DNA from: Shinella sp. PSBB067
Lineage (GTDB): Bacteria; Pseudomonadota; Alphaproteobacteria; Rhizobiales; Rhizobiaceae
Length of the DNA stretch: 64,000 nt
Direction: 5' to 3'
NCBI RefSeq assembly: GCF_016839145.1
Contig: NZ_CP069303.1
Location: 3,704,501 to 3,768,500 of the forward strand
The notes under the pieces were generated by a model. It was not told where the DNA came from. It made no database searches and was given only the letters and a program-made list of their open reading frames with translations. Below are positions 37,816-48,027 of the stretch, piece after piece (position 1 is the first letter of the stretch; each line of letters opens with the position of its first letter). The translations under genes were made by a program, and so were the position numbers.

Positions 37816-38520
37816 ATGGCTCAACAGCTGCTCATGCCAAAGGCGACCGCGGTCTGGCTGGTCGACAACACGGCGCTGTCGTTCGACCAGATCGCCACAT
37901 TCTGCAAACTGCACCCGCTCGAAGTGAAGGCCATCGCCGACGGCGAATCGGCCCAGGGCATCAAGGGCCTCGACCCCATCTCCACCGGCCAGCTCTCGCG
38001 CGAGGAGATCGCCCGCGCCGAGGCGAACCCGAATCACAAGCTGAAGCTTTCCGAACCGAAGGTCCGCGTGCCGGAATCCAAGCGCAAGGGCCCGCGCTAC
38101 ACGCCGGTCTCCAAGCGCCAGGACCGCCCGAATGCCATTCTCTGGCTCGTGCGCAACCACCCCGAACTCAAGGATGCGCAGATCTCGCGTCTCGTCGGCA
38201 CCACCAAGTCGACGATCGAGCAGATCCGCGAGCGCACCCACTGGAATTCCGCGAACCTTGCGCCGATGGATCCCGTCACGCTCGGCCTCTGCTCGCAGAT
38301 CGACCTCGACCTCGAGGTTGAACGCGCCTCGAAGGGCCGTCCGCTGCCGACCGCCGCCGAACTCGGCGCCACGCTCGAATCGGCACAGGAAACGGAAAAG
38401 CTGCCCTACAGCACCGACCGCGAAGAGGAGAAGGAGATCGACGCCGATGCCGTCTTCGCCAAGCTCAAGTCGCTGAAGTCGGCAACGCCGGACGAGGACG
38501 ACGAGGACGACCGCTTCTGA
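37816..38520 (+). CDS. trcR: DUF1013 family regulator, TrcR-type
   Basis: 234 residues (MAQQLLMPKATAVWLVDNTA at the N-terminus). The family is confined to Alphaproteobacteria and carries helix-turn-helix-like segments: LSFDQIATFCKLHPLEVKAI near the N-terminus and AILWLVRNHPELKDAQISRL followed by VGTTKSTIEQIRERTHW in the middle. The C-terminus is acidic (DEDDEDDRF). As I recall, the family has been named cell-cycle transcriptional regulator TrcR. No direct operon partner. It lies between two acyl-CoA synthetase genes on the other strand and ends in a strong terminator. Confidence 0.82.
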   Translation: MAQQLLMPKATAVWLVDNTALSFDQIATFCKLHPLEVKAIADGESAQGIKGLDPISTGQLSREEIARAEANPNHKLKLSEPKVRVPESKRKGPRYTPVSKRQDRPNAILWLVRNHPELKDAQISRLVGTTKSTIEQIRERTHWNSANLAPMDPVTLGLCSQIDLDLEVERASKGRPLPTAAELGATLESAQETEKLPYSTDREEEKEIDADAVFAKLKSLKSATPDEDDEDDRF

Positions 38521-38544
38521 GCCTCGCCGCACCATGAAAAATCG

Positions 38545-38576
38545 AAACCCGGCCGTTCGCACAGCCGGGTTTTTTG
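38545..38576 (+). terminator. Terminator of the TrcR-like gene
   Basis: AAACCCGGC (38545-38553) pairs with GCCGGGTTT (38564-38572), followed by TTTTG. Confidence 0.85.
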
Positions 38577-38605
38577 TTGGCGTCTTTTCGTCCGGGCGGA
38601 GACGG

Positions 38606-40504
38606 TCAGCCGATGCGCCGCTCCGACAGCACCGCCGTGATCTCCTCGAGGATCGTCGGATCGTCGATGGTCGCCGGCATCTTCCATTCCTCGCGGTCGG
38701 CGATCTTCTGCATGGTGCCGCGTAGGATCTTCCCCGACCGAGTCTTCGGCAGGCGTTTCACGCAGATCGCCGTCTTGAAGGCCGCGACCGGGCCGATACG
38801 CTCGCGCACCAGCGCGACCACCTCCTGCTCGACCACCGATGATTCACGTGAAACACCGCTCTTCAGAACGAGGAAGCCGGCGGGTAGCTGGCCCTTCAGA
38901 GCGTCGGCGACGCCGATGACCGCGCATTCCGCCACATCCGGATGACTGGCACAGACCTCCTCCATCGCGCCCGTCGAAAGGCGGTGGCCGGCGACATTGA
39001 TGATGTCGTCCGTGCGCGCCATGACGAAGACATAGCCCTCCTCGTCGACATACCCGGCATCCGCCGTCTTGTAGTAGCCCGGAAACTCCGAAAGGCAGGC
39101 GGTGCGGAACCGTTCGTCGGCATTCCAGAAGGTCGTCAGGCAGCCCGGGGGGAGGGGCAGCTTGAGCGCGATGTTGCCGAGGGTTCCGGGCGGCACCTCA
39201 TGGCCGGCATCGTCGAGCACATGCAGCTCGTAGCCGGGCATCGGCACGCTCGGCGATCCGTGTTTCACGGGCAGCCGGTCAAGGCCGAGCGGGTTGCCGA
39301 CGATGGCCCAGCCCGTCTCGGTCTGCCACCAGTGATCGATGACCGGCACGCCCAGCACCGTCTCGGCCCATTGCACCGTCTCGGGATCGGCCCGCTCGCC
39401 GGCGAGGAACAGCGCCCGCAGGCTGGAAATGTCGTGGTGTTTCACGAGCGCGCCCTCGGGATCCTCCTTGCGGATCGCGCGGAAGGCCGTCGGGGCCGTG
39501 AAGAGGACGGACACCCTGTACTCTTCCACGACCCGCCAGAAGGCGCCGGCATCGGGCGTGCCGACCGGCTTGCCCTCGTAGAGCACCGTCGTGCTGCCGT
39601 TCAACAGCGGCGCATAGACGATGTAGGAATGGCCCACCACCCAGCCGATGTCCGACGCCGCCCAATAGACCTCGCCGGGCGCGACGCCGTAGAGCGCCCG
39701 CATCGTCCAGGCGAGCGCCACCATGTGCCCGCCATTGTCGCGGATCACGCCCTTCGGCTGGCCGGTCGTGCCCGATGTATAGAGGATGTAGAGCGGATCG
39801 GTGGCCGCGAGCGGGGCGCAGGGCACCGTTCGCCCCGCTGCCGCCTGCAGCGCCGGTCCGAGATCCACGTCGCGGCCATCCATGAGCGCGGCTGCCAGCT
39901 CCGGCCGCTGCAGCACGAGGCAGCGCTCCGGCTTGTGATGGGCAAGCGCGATCGCCGTATCGAGCAGCGGCTTGTAGGCGACCACCCGGTTGGGCTCGAT
40001 GCCGCAGCTTGCCGTAACGATGAGCCTTGCCCCGCAATCGTCGATGCGTGTGGCCAGTTCGCTCGCGGCGAAGCCGCCGAAGACCACGGAATGGATGGCC
40101 CCGATCCGGGCGCAGGCGAGCATGGCGAAAATCGCCTCCGGGATCATCGGCATGTAGAGGATGACGCGGTCACCCTTCACGACACCATGATCGGCAAGCA
40201 CGGCCGCCATCGCATTCACATGCGACAGGAGCTCGCCGTAGCTGTAGCGCGCCTTGCGCCCGGTGACGGGGCTGTCGTAGATCAGCGCCGGCTGGTCGCC
40301 GCGCCCGGCCGCCACATGCCGGTCGACGCAATTGTGACAGGTATTGCCGACCGCATCGGGAAACCAGCGGCCGTAGACGCCCTGCGCGGCGTCGAAGATT
40401 TCCGTCGGCTCCGTGAACCACTCGATCGCCCGCGCCACCTCGGTCCAGTGGGCGGCAGGATCGTCCCTCCAGGCACCATAGATCTCGGCATAGGTCTTGT
40501 TCAT
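38606..40504 (-). CDS. prpE: Propionyl-CoA synthetase (PrpE-type)
   Basis: 632 residues from the ATG at 40504, preceded by GGAGGAT. ANL-superfamily acyl-CoA synthetase closer to PrpE than to Acs: N-terminal MNKTYAEIYGAWRDDPAAHW, LYILYTSGTTGQPKGVIRDN, YWAASDIGWVVGHSYIVYAP, DHWWQTETGWAIVGNPLG, FVMARTDDIINVAGHRLS, and [17 protein letters not shown]. It activates propionate, and possibly other short acids, with ATP and CoA. No prpB, prpC or prpD lies nearby. A parS-like site lies inside the coding sequence at 38840. Confidence 0.9.
   Translation of the reverse strand: MNKTYAEIYGAWRDDPAAHWTEVARAIEWFTEPTEIFDAAQGVYGRWFPDAVGNTCHNCVDRHVAAGRGDQPALIYDSPVTGRKARYSYGELLSHVNAMAAVLADHGVVKGDRVILYMPMIPEAIFAMLACARIGAIHSVVFGGFAASELATRIDDCGARLIVTASCGIEPNRVVAYKPLLDTAIALAHHKPERCLVLQRPELAAALMDGRDVDLGPALQAAAGRTVPCAPLAATDPLYILYTSGTTGQPKGVIRDNGGHMVALAWTMRALYGVAPGEVYWAASDIGWVVGHSYIVYAPLLNGSTTVLYEGKPVGTPDAGAFWRVVEEYRVSVLFTAPTAFRAIRKEDPEGALVKHHDISSLRALFLAGERADPETVQWAETVLGVPVIDHWWQTETGWAIVGNPLGLDRLPVKHGSPSVPMPGYELHVLDDAGHEVPPGTLGNIALKLPLPPGCLTTFWNADERFRTACLSEFPGYYKTADAGYVDEEGYVFVMARTDDIINVAGHRLSTGAMEEVCASHPDVAECAVIGVADALKGQLPAGFLVLKSGVSRESSVVEQEVVALVRERIGPVAAFKTAICVKRLPKTRSGKILRGTMQKIADREEWKMPATIDDPTILEEITAVLSERRIG
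38840..38855 (-). other. parS-like site 2 (inside prpE)
   Basis: TGATTCACGTGAAACA, the exact reverse complement of the sites at 35216 and 49967. One mismatch to the ParB consensus. It falls inside the 3' part of prpE, encoding the segment read as GVSRES. Confidence 0.72.
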
Positions 40505-40640
40505 CGCATCCTCCATGCCCGGCCGCCGGGCGGCCGGTTCCTCCATGGAGAACAATAAGAGAGGGCGGCTCTTCCGCAAAGCCAGACGAAAGCCTGAGAC
40601 CGGGGGATGCCGGCTTGCCCTTCGTCAAGCGGAAGAAGCG

Positions 40641-41300
40641 TCAGCGCGTGCCGAAGATCGCCGAACCGACGCGCACGCCGGTCGCGCCGAAGCCGATGGC
40701 GACCTCGTAGTCGCCGGACATGCCCATCGAGAGCTTGTCGAGGTTGCATCGCCCGGCGAGCTTGGCGAGCAGGGCGAAATGCGGGCCGGGATTTTCGTCC
40801 GCCGGCGGAATGCACATCAGGCCCTCGATGGAAAGGCCGAGCTCCTCACGGCAGAAGGCGACGAAGGCGACCGTGTCATCGGGCGCGATGCCGGCCTTCT
40901 GCGGTTCGAGCCCCGTATTGACCTGGACATAGAGCCGCAGCACGCGCCCCTGCCGCTTCATCTCCTCCGCGATCGCGCGGGCGATCTTCTCCCGGTCGAC
41001 CGTTTCGATGACGTCGAACAGCGCCACCGCCTCGGCCGTCTTGTTGGATTGCAGCGGGCCGATCAGGTGCAGCTCGATGCCGGCCGTCTCGGCGCTCAGC
41101 TCCGGCCACTTGCCCTGCGCTTCCTGCACGCGGTTCTCGCCGAAGACGCGTTGGCCCGCGGCGATTACCGGGCGGATGGCCTCGGCGTCGAAGGTCTTCG
41201 ACACAGCCACCAGCGTCACCGCCTCCGGCTTGCGGCCCGCTTCGCTTGCGGCCTTGCGCATCCGGCTGCGAACGTCTTCGAGACGATCCTGAAGGTCCAT
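40641..41300 (-). CDS. YggS/PROSC-family PLP-binding protein
   Basis: 219 residues. PLP homeostasis protein with an alanine-racemase-like TIM barrel but no known catalysis. Motifs: VTLVAVSKTFDAEAIRPVIA (Lys carrying PLP), RVFGENRVQEAQGKWPELS, LHLIGPLQSNKTAEAV, YVQVNTGLEPQKAGI, LMCIPP, and LSMGMSGDYEVAIGFGATGV followed by RVGSAIFGTR. The frame stays open far upstream through leuS on the opposite strand; the start is fixed by homology at 41300. It is divergent from leuS, and the 174-base gap shows no clear leader. Confidence 0.93.
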   Translation of the reverse strand: MDLQDRLEDVRSRMRKAASEAGRKPEAVTLVAVSKTFDAEAIRPVIAAGQRVFGENRVQEAQGKWPELSAETAGIELHLIGPLQSNKTAEAVALFDVIETVDREKIARAIAEEMKRQGRVLRLYVQVNTGLEPQKAGIAPDDTVAFVAFCREELGLSIEGLMCIPPADENPGPHFALLAKLAGRCNLDKLSMGMSGDYEVAIGFGATGVRVGSAIFGTR

Positions 41301-41474
41301 GGTCACTCTCCATCGGCTATGACGCCCCGGACCTAGCGAAATCGGCGCCGCTTGCCAAGCGCGGCCCGGAAAACTTGACGCTCCGGCGGTTTCATGATGA
41401 AGGTCTCGGCACCATATTCGCATGGGCGGACCGCCCGCCAAACCTCCAAAAGACTTTCCGGAAACATCAAAGAC

Positions 41475-44105
41475 ATGGCCACAGAACGCTACAATCCGCG
41501 CGATGCCGAGCCCCGCTGGCAGGCAAGATGGAACGACGAGAACGTCTTCCTGACGGATAACGACGACCTGCGCGAGAAGTACTACGTCCTCGAGATGTTC
41601 CCCTATCCCTCGGGCCGCATCCATATGGGCCATGTGCGCAACTATGCCATGGGCGACGTCGTCGCCCGCTACAAGCGCGCCCGCGGCTACAACGTGCTGC
41701 ACCCGATGGGCTGGGACGCCTTCGGCATGCCCGCCGAGAACGCCGCCATGCAGAACAAGGTGCATCCGAAGGGCTGGACCTACGACAATATCGCGACGAT
41801 GCGCAAGCAGCTCAAGTCCATGGGCCTGTCGCTCGACTGGTCGCGCGAATTCGCCACCTGCGACGTTGAATACTATCATCGCCAGCAGCACCTCTTCCTC
41901 GATTTCCTGGAAAAGGGCCTCGTCTACCGCAAGCAGTCCAAGGTGAACTGGGACCCGGTCGACCACACGGTTCTCGCCAACGAGCAGGTCATCGACGGCC
42001 GCGGCTGGCGCTCGGGCGCGCTCGTCGAGCAGCGCGAGCTGACGCAGTGGTTCTTCCGCATCACCGATTTCAGCCAGGACCTGCTCGATTCGCTGGAAAC
42101 GCTCGACCAATGGCCGGAAAAGGTCCGGCTGATGCAGAAGAACTGGATCGGCCGCTCCGAGGGCATGCTGGTGCGCTGGGAAGTCGCCGACGCCGCCGGC
42201 CTGACGACCGAGAAGGACGTCACCGTCTATACGACCCGCCCCGACACGCTGTTCGGCGCCTCGTTCCTGGCGATCTCCGCCGATCATCCGCTGGCGAAGG
42301 AAGTCTCGGCGAAGAACCCCGAGATCATGGCCTTCTGCGAGGAATGCCGCCGCGCCGGCACCTCGCTCGCCGCGCTCGAAACCGCCGAGAAGAAGGGCAT
42401 GGACACGGGCATCCGCGTCCGCCATCCCCTCGATCCCGCCTGGGAACTGCCGGTCTATGTCGCGAACTTCGTGCTGATGGACTACGGCACCGGCGCCATC
42501 TTCGGCTGCCCCTCCGGCGACCAGCGCGACCTCGATTTCGCCCGCAAGTACGACCTGCCGGTCGTGCCCGTCGTCATGCCGAAGGACGGCGACGCCGCCA
42601 CCTTCGCCATTGCCGACGAGGCCTATGTCGGCGACGGCGTGATGATCAATTCGCGCTTCCTCGACGGCCTTAGCACCGAGGACGCCTTCGAAGAGGTGGC
42701 ACGGCGCCTCACCGCCGCCACGCTCGGCAATGCGCCGGTGGGCGAGCGCAAGGTGAACTTCCGCCTGCGCGACTGGGGCATTTCGCGCCAGCGCTACTGG
42801 GGCTGCCCGATCCCGGTCATCCATTGCGACGACTGCGGCGTGGTGCCGGTCCCGAAGGCCGACCTGCCGGTGAAGCTGCCCGACGACGTCACCTTCGACA
42901 AGCCTGGCAACCCGCTCGACCGCCATCCGACCTGGCGCCACGTCGCCTGCCCGCATTGCGGCAAGGACGCCCGCCGCGAGACGGACACGATGGACACCTT
43001 CGTCGATTCCTCGTGGTATTTCGCCCGTTTCACCGCCCCGTGGGAAGACAACCCGACGGACCCCGCCGCCGCCAATGCCTGGCTGCCGGTCGACCAGTAT
43101 ATCGGCGGCATCGAGCATGCGATCCTGCATCTCCTCTATTCCCGCTTCTTCACCCGCGCCATGCAGGTGGCCGGCCATCTCGACCTGAAGGAGCCCTTCA
43201 AGGGCCTCTTCACGCAGGGCATGGTCGTGCACGAGACCTATAGCCGCGCCGTCGACGGCAAGCGCGAATGGGTGATGCCGGCGGAAATCCGCATCGAGGA
43301 AGTCGACGGCAAACGCCGCGCGACCCATCTCGAATCCGGCGAAGAAATCGCCATCGGCTCCATCGAGAAAATGTCGAAGTCGAAGAAGAACGTCGTCGAC
43401 CCGGACGATATCATCGCCTCCTACGGCGCCGATACCGCCCGCTTCTTCGTCCTCTCCGATTCCCCGCCGGACCGTGACGTCATCTGGTCGGAAGCCGGCG
43501 TCGAGGGCGCCCACCGCTTCGTCCAGCGCGTCTGGCGCCTCATCGCCGAAGCCGCTCCCGCCCTCAAGGCAGCCGAAGCCCGTCCGGGAACGGAAGGCGA
43601 GGCGCTCGCCGTCTCGCAGGCCGCGCACAGGACGCTGAAGGCCGTGCAGGGCGACTATGACAAGCTCGCCTTCAACAAGGCCGTGGCGCGCATCTACGAA
43701 TTCGTCAATGCGCTCGCCGCGCCGCTCACGACGGCCGCCGCCGGCAAGGCGTCGCCCGACCTTGCCGCCGCGCTGCGCGAGGCCGTCGGCATCCTGATCC
43801 GCATCGTCGCCCCGATGACGCCCCACCTTTCGGAAGAATGCTGGCGCGAGATCGGCGGCGAGGGCCTCGTCGCAGACACCGCCTGGCCGGCCTATGACGA
43901 CCGGCTGGTGGCGGAAAACGAGGTGACGCTGCCGGTGCAGATCAACGGCAAGAAGCGCGCGGATTTGACAATCGCCCGCGACGCAGACCAGAGTGCGGTC
44001 GAAGAGGCCGTGCTCGCACTCGAGGCGGTCCAGGCCGCGCTCGGCGGCCAGCGTCCCAAGAAGATCATCGTCGTACCGCAGAGGATCGTGAATGTTGTTG
44101 TCTGA
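41475..44105 (+). CDS. leuS: Leucyl-tRNA synthetase
   Basis: Charges tRNA-Leu. 876 residues from the ATG at 41475 ([20 protein letters not shown]). Class Ia motifs: the HIGH-type [15 protein letters not shown], an editing CP1 domain about 220-420 ([18 protein letters not shown], the editing Asp in [17 protein letters not shown]), [35 protein letters not shown] (KMSKS loop), and the anticodon-binding domain from about 640. It overlaps lptE by 14 bases, beginning the leuS-lptE-holA operon typical of Gram-negative bacteria. Confidence 0.97.
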   Translation: MATERYNPRDAEPRWQARWNDENVFLTDNDDLREKYYVLEMFPYPSGRIHMGHVRNYAMGDVVARYKRARGYNVLHPMGWDAFGMPAENAAMQNKVHPKGWTYDNIATMRKQLKSMGLSLDWSREFATCDVEYYHRQQHLFLDFLEKGLVYRKQSKVNWDPVDHTVLANEQVIDGRGWRSGALVEQRELTQWFFRITDFSQDLLDSLETLDQWPEKVRLMQKNWIGRSEGMLVRWEVADAAGLTTEKDVTVYTTRPDTLFGASFLAISADHPLAKEVSAKNPEIMAFCEECRRAGTSLAALETAEKKGMDTGIRVRHPLDPAWELPVYVANFVLMDYGTGAIFGCPSGDQRDLDFARKYDLPVVPVVMPKDGDAATFAIADEAYVGDGVMINSRFLDGLSTEDAFEEVARRLTAATLGNAPVGERKVNFRLRDWGISRQRYWGCPIPVIHCDDCGVVPVPKADLPVKLPDDVTFDKPGNPLDRHPTWRHVACPHCGKDARRETDTMDTFVDSSWYFARFTAPWEDNPTDPAAANAWLPVDQYIGGIEHAILHLLYSRFFTRAMQVAGHLDLKEPFKGLFTQGMVVHETYSRAVDGKREWVMPAEIRIEEVDGKRRATHLESGEEIAIGSIEKMSKSKKNVVDPDDIIASYGADTARFFVLSDSPPDRDVIWSEAGVEGAHRFVQRVWRLIAEAAPALKAAEARPGTEGEALAVSQAAHRTLKAVQGDYDKLAFNKAVARIYEFVNALAAPLTTAAAGKASPDLAAALREAVGILIRIVAPMTPHLSEECWREIGGEGLVADTAWPAYDDRLVAENEVTLPVQINGKKRADLTIARDADQSAVEEAVLALEAVQAALGGQRPKKIIVVPQRIVNVVV

Positions 44106-44616
44106 CGGAACCGGCCTCTCGCGGCTCGCCAAGGCGCTTGCCGGCATCGCCCTTGTCGGCGTGCTGGCCGGCTGCCAGGTGCGCCCGCTCTATTCCACCG
44201 ACGCCGGCACCGAGGCCAAGCTGGCCTCCGTCTCCATTTCGGAGGCGGACGACCGGGTGGAGCAGCAGGTCCGCAACGACCTGGTCTTCCTCTTCACCGG
44301 CGGCGGCGGCGAAGCGCAGTCCGCGGCCTATCATCTGGAGATGGACGTGAACGTGCGGACCATCGGCGTCCTCACCGACGTCGTGAAGGACAGAGCACGC
44401 GCCGGCCGCGTCACCGTCTCGGCGGACTACAATCTGACGAAGGCCGACACCGGCGAGACATTGGCATCCGGCAAGCGCTCCGCCGTCGCCATGGTCGATT
44501 TTCCGACGCAGGAATTCGCAAAGCTGCGAGCCATCCGGGATGCGGAGAACCGCGGCGCCCGCGAGCTTGCAGAACTGATCCGCGCGGACGTCGCAGCAGC
44601 CCTCGCCCGGCGCTGA
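44092..44616 (+). CDS. lptE: LPS-assembly lipoprotein LptE
   Basis: Outer-membrane lipoprotein that plugs the LptD barrel for lipopolysaccharide insertion. 174 residues. Signal peptide with lipobox LVGVLAGC (lipidated Cys28), then VRPLYSTD, a short family motif, and a beta-rich body. Its ATG overlaps leuS by 14 bases, and holA follows after 7 bases. Sequence conservation in LptE is low, so the call leans on lipobox, size and operon position. Confidence 0.9.
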   Translation: MLLSDGTGLSRLAKALAGIALVGVLAGCQVRPLYSTDAGTEAKLASVSISEADDRVEQQVRNDLVFLFTGGGGEAQSAAYHLEMDVNVRTIGVLTDVVKDRARAGRVTVSADYNLTKADTGETLASGKRSAVAMVDFPTQEFAKLRAIRDAENRGARELAELIRADVAAALARR

Positions 44617-44623
44617 ACCGGCC

Positions 44624-45658
44624 ATGGCAGAGGTCAAGTCGCACGAGTTCGATGCTTTCGTGAAACGCAAGCCCTTGCCCGCGCGGCTTTTCCTCGTCTA
44701 CGGACCGGACCGCGGCCTCGTTTCCGAAAGGGCGGCCGCGCTCGCGGCGGCGAGCGGCGTCGATCTCGATGATCCCTTTTCCGTCGTCAGGCTGGATGCC
44801 GGCGAAGTCGGCAGCCAGCCGGGCCGCCTGGTGGACGAGATGAACGCCATAGGCCTTTTCGGCGGTGATCGCCTCGTCTGGATCCGCAACGCCGGCAGCG
44901 AGAAGGGCATCGCAGACGGGCTCGACATCCTCGCCGCCATGCCGGCCGGCACATCCACCCTCATCATCGAAGCGGGCGACCTCAGGAAGGGCGCCGCCCT
45001 TCGCAAGGCTGCCGAATCCGCTTCCCAGGCCGTCGCCATCGCCTGCTACGCGGACGACGGCCGCGCCCTGCAGGCCCTGATCGATCAGGAGCTCTCGGCC
45101 GAGGGCCTGCGCATCTCCCCCGCCGCTCGCCAGCGCCTCATCGACACGATCGGCGGCGACCGGCTCGCCTCGCGCAACGAGCTGCGCAAGCTTGCCCTTT
45201 ACTGCCGCGGCAAGGAAGTGGTGGAAGAGGAGGATGTGGAAGAGATCGTCGGCGATGCCAGCGCGATTTCCACCGACGATGCCATCGATGCCATCCTCAA
45301 GGGCGACCGTGAAGGCTTCCTGCATGCGATCCAGAAGATCGTGTCGTCCAAGACGCCGGTGTTTCTGGTCCTGCAGGGTTGCCTGCGCCAGTTCCAGCTT
45401 CTGGAACTGATGCGCGCCGAAATGGATGAAAAGCGCGCACCCGCCGCGCAGGCCATGGCGACGCTCGGACGCCATCTGCACTTTCGCCGCAAGCCGTTCG
45501 TCGAGAATGCGTTGAAGACCTGGACCGCGCCGGCGATCCGCCGGGAAACCCAACGTCTCCAGGCCGCCATCCTGCAAAGCCGGCAGCGCCCTGCGCTGGA
45601 GGATACGATCGCCATGCACACGATGCTCGCAACCGTACTGCAATCTGCGCGGCGCTGA
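44624..45658 (+). CDS. holA: DNA polymerase III subunit delta
   Basis: Clamp-loader subunit that opens the beta clamp. 344 residues. Motifs: FLVYGPDRGLVSERAAALA, NAIGLFGGDRLVWIRNAGS, IIEAGDLRKGAALRKAAE, LIDTIGGDRLASRNELRKLA, and a C-terminal helical collar domain ending LEDTIAMHTMLATVLQSARR. It is the third gene of leuS-lptE-holA. It converges with parB, leaving a 15-base gap without a clear terminator. Confidence 0.95.
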   Translation: MAEVKSHEFDAFVKRKPLPARLFLVYGPDRGLVSERAAALAAASGVDLDDPFSVVRLDAGEVGSQPGRLVDEMNAIGLFGGDRLVWIRNAGSEKGIADGLDILAAMPAGTSTLIIEAGDLRKGAALRKAAESASQAVAIACYADDGRALQALIDQELSAEGLRISPAARQRLIDTIGGDRLASRNELRKLALYCRGKEVVEEEDVEEIVGDASAISTDDAIDAILKGDREGFLHAIQKIVSSKTPVFLVLQGCLRQFQLLELMRAEMDEKRAPAAQAMATLGRHLHFRRKPFVENALKTWTAPAIRRETQRLQAAILQSRQRPALEDTIAMHTMLATVLQSARR

Positions 45659-45673
45659 ATCCGGCTAAATAAT

Positions 45674-46564
45674 CTACCGCCGCTCAAGAAGCCGGCAGAT
45701 TTCCTCAAGTTGTTCGAGCGTCTTGTAGGCGATGCGAAGATGGCCGCCGTTGCCCTTATGGTTGACGGTTACGTCGAGGCCGAGCACGTCCGACAGCGTG
45801 CGCTCCAGCGCCATTGTGTCGGCATCCTTTTCATCCTTTCGCGGCACCTGGCCATGGCTCGGGTCGCCCTGCGCCTTGATGTCGTGCTGCGCGATACGCT
45901 CGGCATCGCGAACGGACATGCCTTTGGCGACGATCGTCTTCGCCAGCGCGACCGGATCGGAGGTCGGTATGAGCGCACGTGCATGACCGGCGGAAAGAGA
46001 CCCGGAAGCAAGCATTTCGCGCACCGGCTCGGGCAGCTTCAACAGCCGGAGGCTGTTGGCCACATGGCTGCGGCTCTTGCCGATGATTTCGCCGAGGTCG
46101 TTCTGCGTGTAGCCGTGATCCGCGATCAGGAGCTCGTAGCCCATCGCCTCTTCGAGCGGATTGAGATCCGAGCGCTGGACGTTTTCCACGATGGCGATTT
46201 CCAGCGCCGTGCGGTCGTCCACGTCGCGAATGATCACCGGAATCTCGATCAAACCGGCAAGTTGCGCCGCGCGCCAGCGGCGTTCGCCGGCAATGATCTC
46301 ATAGCGGCTGTCGGCCGTGCTGCGCACGACGACCGGCTGGACGATGCCGTGCTGGCGGATCGATGACGCCAGGTCCTGCAATTCGGACTCGTCGAAATAG
46401 CGCCGGGGATTTCGCGGGTTGCGGCCGACGAATTCGATCGGAACCAGCCGGTCCGGATTGGCCGTCGGGCGTTCGCCGAGATCGGCGGCCGGAAGCTGGT
46501 CCATTTCACCGATCAGGGCGGCAAGGCCGCGGCCAAGGCGCCGCTTGGAGTTGTCTTCATTCAT
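45674..46564 (-). CDS. parB: Chromosome-partitioning protein ParB
   Basis: CTP-dependent DNA clamp that loads at parS and organises the origin region. 296 residues. N-terminal basic tail (NSKRRLGRGLAALIG), ParB/CTPase domain with NPRNPRRYFDESELQDLASS and GERRWRAAQLAGL (CTP-binding box), EIAIVENVQRSDLNPLEEAM, HTH domain with YTQNDLGEIIGKSRSHVANS and RLLKLPEPV, and the C-terminal dimerisation domain. Six parS-like sites lie in this window within about 20 kb of the origin. It is downstream of parA by 23 bases. Confidence 0.97.
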   Translation of the reverse strand: MNEDNSKRRLGRGLAALIGEMDQLPAADLGERPTANPDRLVPIEFVGRNPRNPRRYFDESELQDLASSIRQHGIVQPVVVRSTADSRYEIIAGERRWRAAQLAGLIEIPVIIRDVDDRTALEIAIVENVQRSDLNPLEEAMGYELLIADHGYTQNDLGEIIGKSRSHVANSLRLLKLPEPVREMLASGSLSAGHARALIPTSDPVALAKTIVAKGMSVRDAERIAQHDIKAQGDPSHGQVPRKDEKDADTMALERTLSDVLGLDVTVNHKGNGGHLRIAYKTLEQLEEICRLLERR

Positions 46565-46587
46565 CGGTTCTACTCACGGATACGGGG

Positions 46588-47382
46588 TCAGGCAGCCTTC
46601 CGCTGCCTTTCGCGCTGGATCACCTCGGAAGCGAGCTGAAGATAGGCCTGGCTTCCGGCACATTTGAGATCGTAGAGGATCGCCGGCTTGCCGTAGGAAG
46701 GGGCTTCGGAAACGCGCACGTTGCGCGGAATGAGCGTGTGATAGACCTTCTCGCCGAGATGGGTCCGCACGTCGTTGACGACCTGCTGTGCCAGATTGTT
46801 GCGCGAATCGAACATGGTGAGCACGATGCCCTGGATATCGAGCCGCGGATTGACGGTGCGGCGCACCTGGTCGACGGTCTCCAGCAACTGGCTGAGACCC
46901 TCCAGCGCGAAGAACTCGCATTGCAGCGGGACGAGCACCGAGTGCGCGGCAGCAAGCGCATTCATCGTCAGGAGGTTGAACGACGGCGGGCAATCGACCA
47001 GCACGTAAGAGTAAGCCAGCGCATCCGTCGCCGCGAGCGCGCGCTTCAGCCGGAAGACCCGGTCGTTCTGCTGGGCGATCTCCATCTCGATACCCAGCAG
47101 GTCCATGGTGGAGGGAATGATCGCCAGGTTCGGTACGGCCGTCTCCAGAACCGTGTCGGCAACGCTGTGGCTACCGATCAGGAGGTCATAGGAGGACAGT
47201 TCCCGGCTGCGCCGGTCGATGCCAAGTCCGGTGCTGGCATTTCCCTGTGGGTCGAGGTCGACGATCAGCACGCGCTCGCCAATAGCGGCAAGCGCAGTTG
47301 CCAGATTGATCGCGGTCGTCGTCTTGCCGACGCCGCCCTTCTGGTTCGCAATGGTGATGATCCGGTTCTTCTCGCCTATCAT
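46588..47382 (-). CDS. parA: Chromosome-partitioning ATPase ParA
   Basis: Walker-type ATPase forming a nucleoid-bound gradient that pulls ParB-parS complexes apart. 264 residues from the ATG at 47382 (MIGEKNRIITIANQKGGVGK); a TTG at 47394 next to the rsmG stop would add four residues. Deviant Walker A KGGVGKTT, VLIVDLDPQGNASTGLG, YVLVDCPPSFNLLTMNAL, and FALEGLSQLLETVDQVR. Order rsmG-parA-parB as in most alphaproteobacteria. Confidence 0.97.
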   Translation of the reverse strand: MIGEKNRIITIANQKGGVGKTTTAINLATALAAIGERVLIVDLDPQGNASTGLGIDRRSRELSSYDLLIGSHSVADTVLETAVPNLAIIPSTMDLLGIEMEIAQQNDRVFRLKRALAATDALAYSYVLVDCPPSFNLLTMNALAAAHSVLVPLQCEFFALEGLSQLLETVDQVRRTVNPRLDIQGIVLTMFDSRNNLAQQVVNDVRTHLGEKVYHTLIPRNVRVSEAPSYGKPAILYDLKCAGSQAYLQLASEVIQRERQRKAA

Positions 47383-47394
47383 GGACGCCGCCAA

Positions 47395-48027
47395 TCAATG
47401 AGGTTTTCGCGAAAGATTCGCAATTTCGAGCACGACGGAGTCCGGCTCGACGATGCTGGCATGTTTTACCAGATCGAATCTCCATCGACCAAGCGCTTTA
47501 TCGAGCTCGCGCTGGTAATCCCGGCCTTTGTGCAAAAAGAATCGGAGATCCGGGTTACGCTTGGCCCAGGGCAGGCCGAATTCCATCAGCAGATCGATAT
47601 CCGCCAGCGCACGGGCGGAAATGGCGTCGCATCGCTCGATCTCCTCGGGCGCGTCCTCGATTCGGATCGCGTGAACGGAGGCGCGCGCGCCGGTTTCGAG
47701 GATGGCAGTACGCAGGAACGCGGCCTTCTTGTTGTTGCTTTCGACCAGATGAACCCAGCCATCGCCCAGGCCCGCAAGGAGAATCCCCGTCACGATCCCC
47801 GGAAACCCGCCGCCGCTGCCGAGATCGACCCAGATGCGCGGGCCGGGATGAAGTGCATGAACCTGTGCACTGTCCACGACATGCCGGCGCCACACTTCGG
47901 GAAGCGTGGAAGGCGCAACGAGATTGATCGCTTTCGCCCACTTCCGGAAAAGCGCAACAAAGGTATTCAGCCGGTCCACGGTTTCACGTGAAACATTCAG
48001 GCCTAGCGCGTCGGGCAATTCATTCAT
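47395..48027 (-). CDS. rsmG: 16S rRNA G527 N7-methyltransferase
   Basis: Also called GidB. SAM-dependent methylation of G527 in 16S rRNA; loss gives low-level streptomycin resistance in many bacteria. 210 residues from the ATG at 48027, which overlaps the mnmG stop by four bases (ATGA). Motifs: [45 protein letters not shown] (SAM loop), [32 protein letters not shown] parS-like site (47980) lies in its first codons, encoding VSRET. Confidence 0.96.
   Translation of the reverse strand: MNELPDALGLNVSRETVDRLNTFVALFRKWAKAINLVAPSTLPEVWRRHVVDSAQVHALHPGPRIWVDLGSGGGFPGIVTGILLAGLGDGWVHLVESNNKKAAFLRTAILETGARASVHAIRIEDAPEEIERCDAISARALADIDLLMEFGLPWAKRNPDLRFFLHKGRDYQRELDKALGRWRFDLVKHASIVEPDSVVLEIANLSRKPH
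47980..47995. other. parS-like site 3 (inside rsmG)
   Basis: GGTTTCACGTGAAACA contains the perfect 14-base palindrome GTTTCACGTGAAAC and differs from the consensus only at the first base. It lies in the start of rsmG, about 1.4 kb from parB. Confidence 0.82.

Noticed and set aside
41301..44147. Long minus-strand extension of the YggS-type gene across leuS
   Set aside because: Only the last 219 residues match the YggS family; the rest is antisense to leuS.
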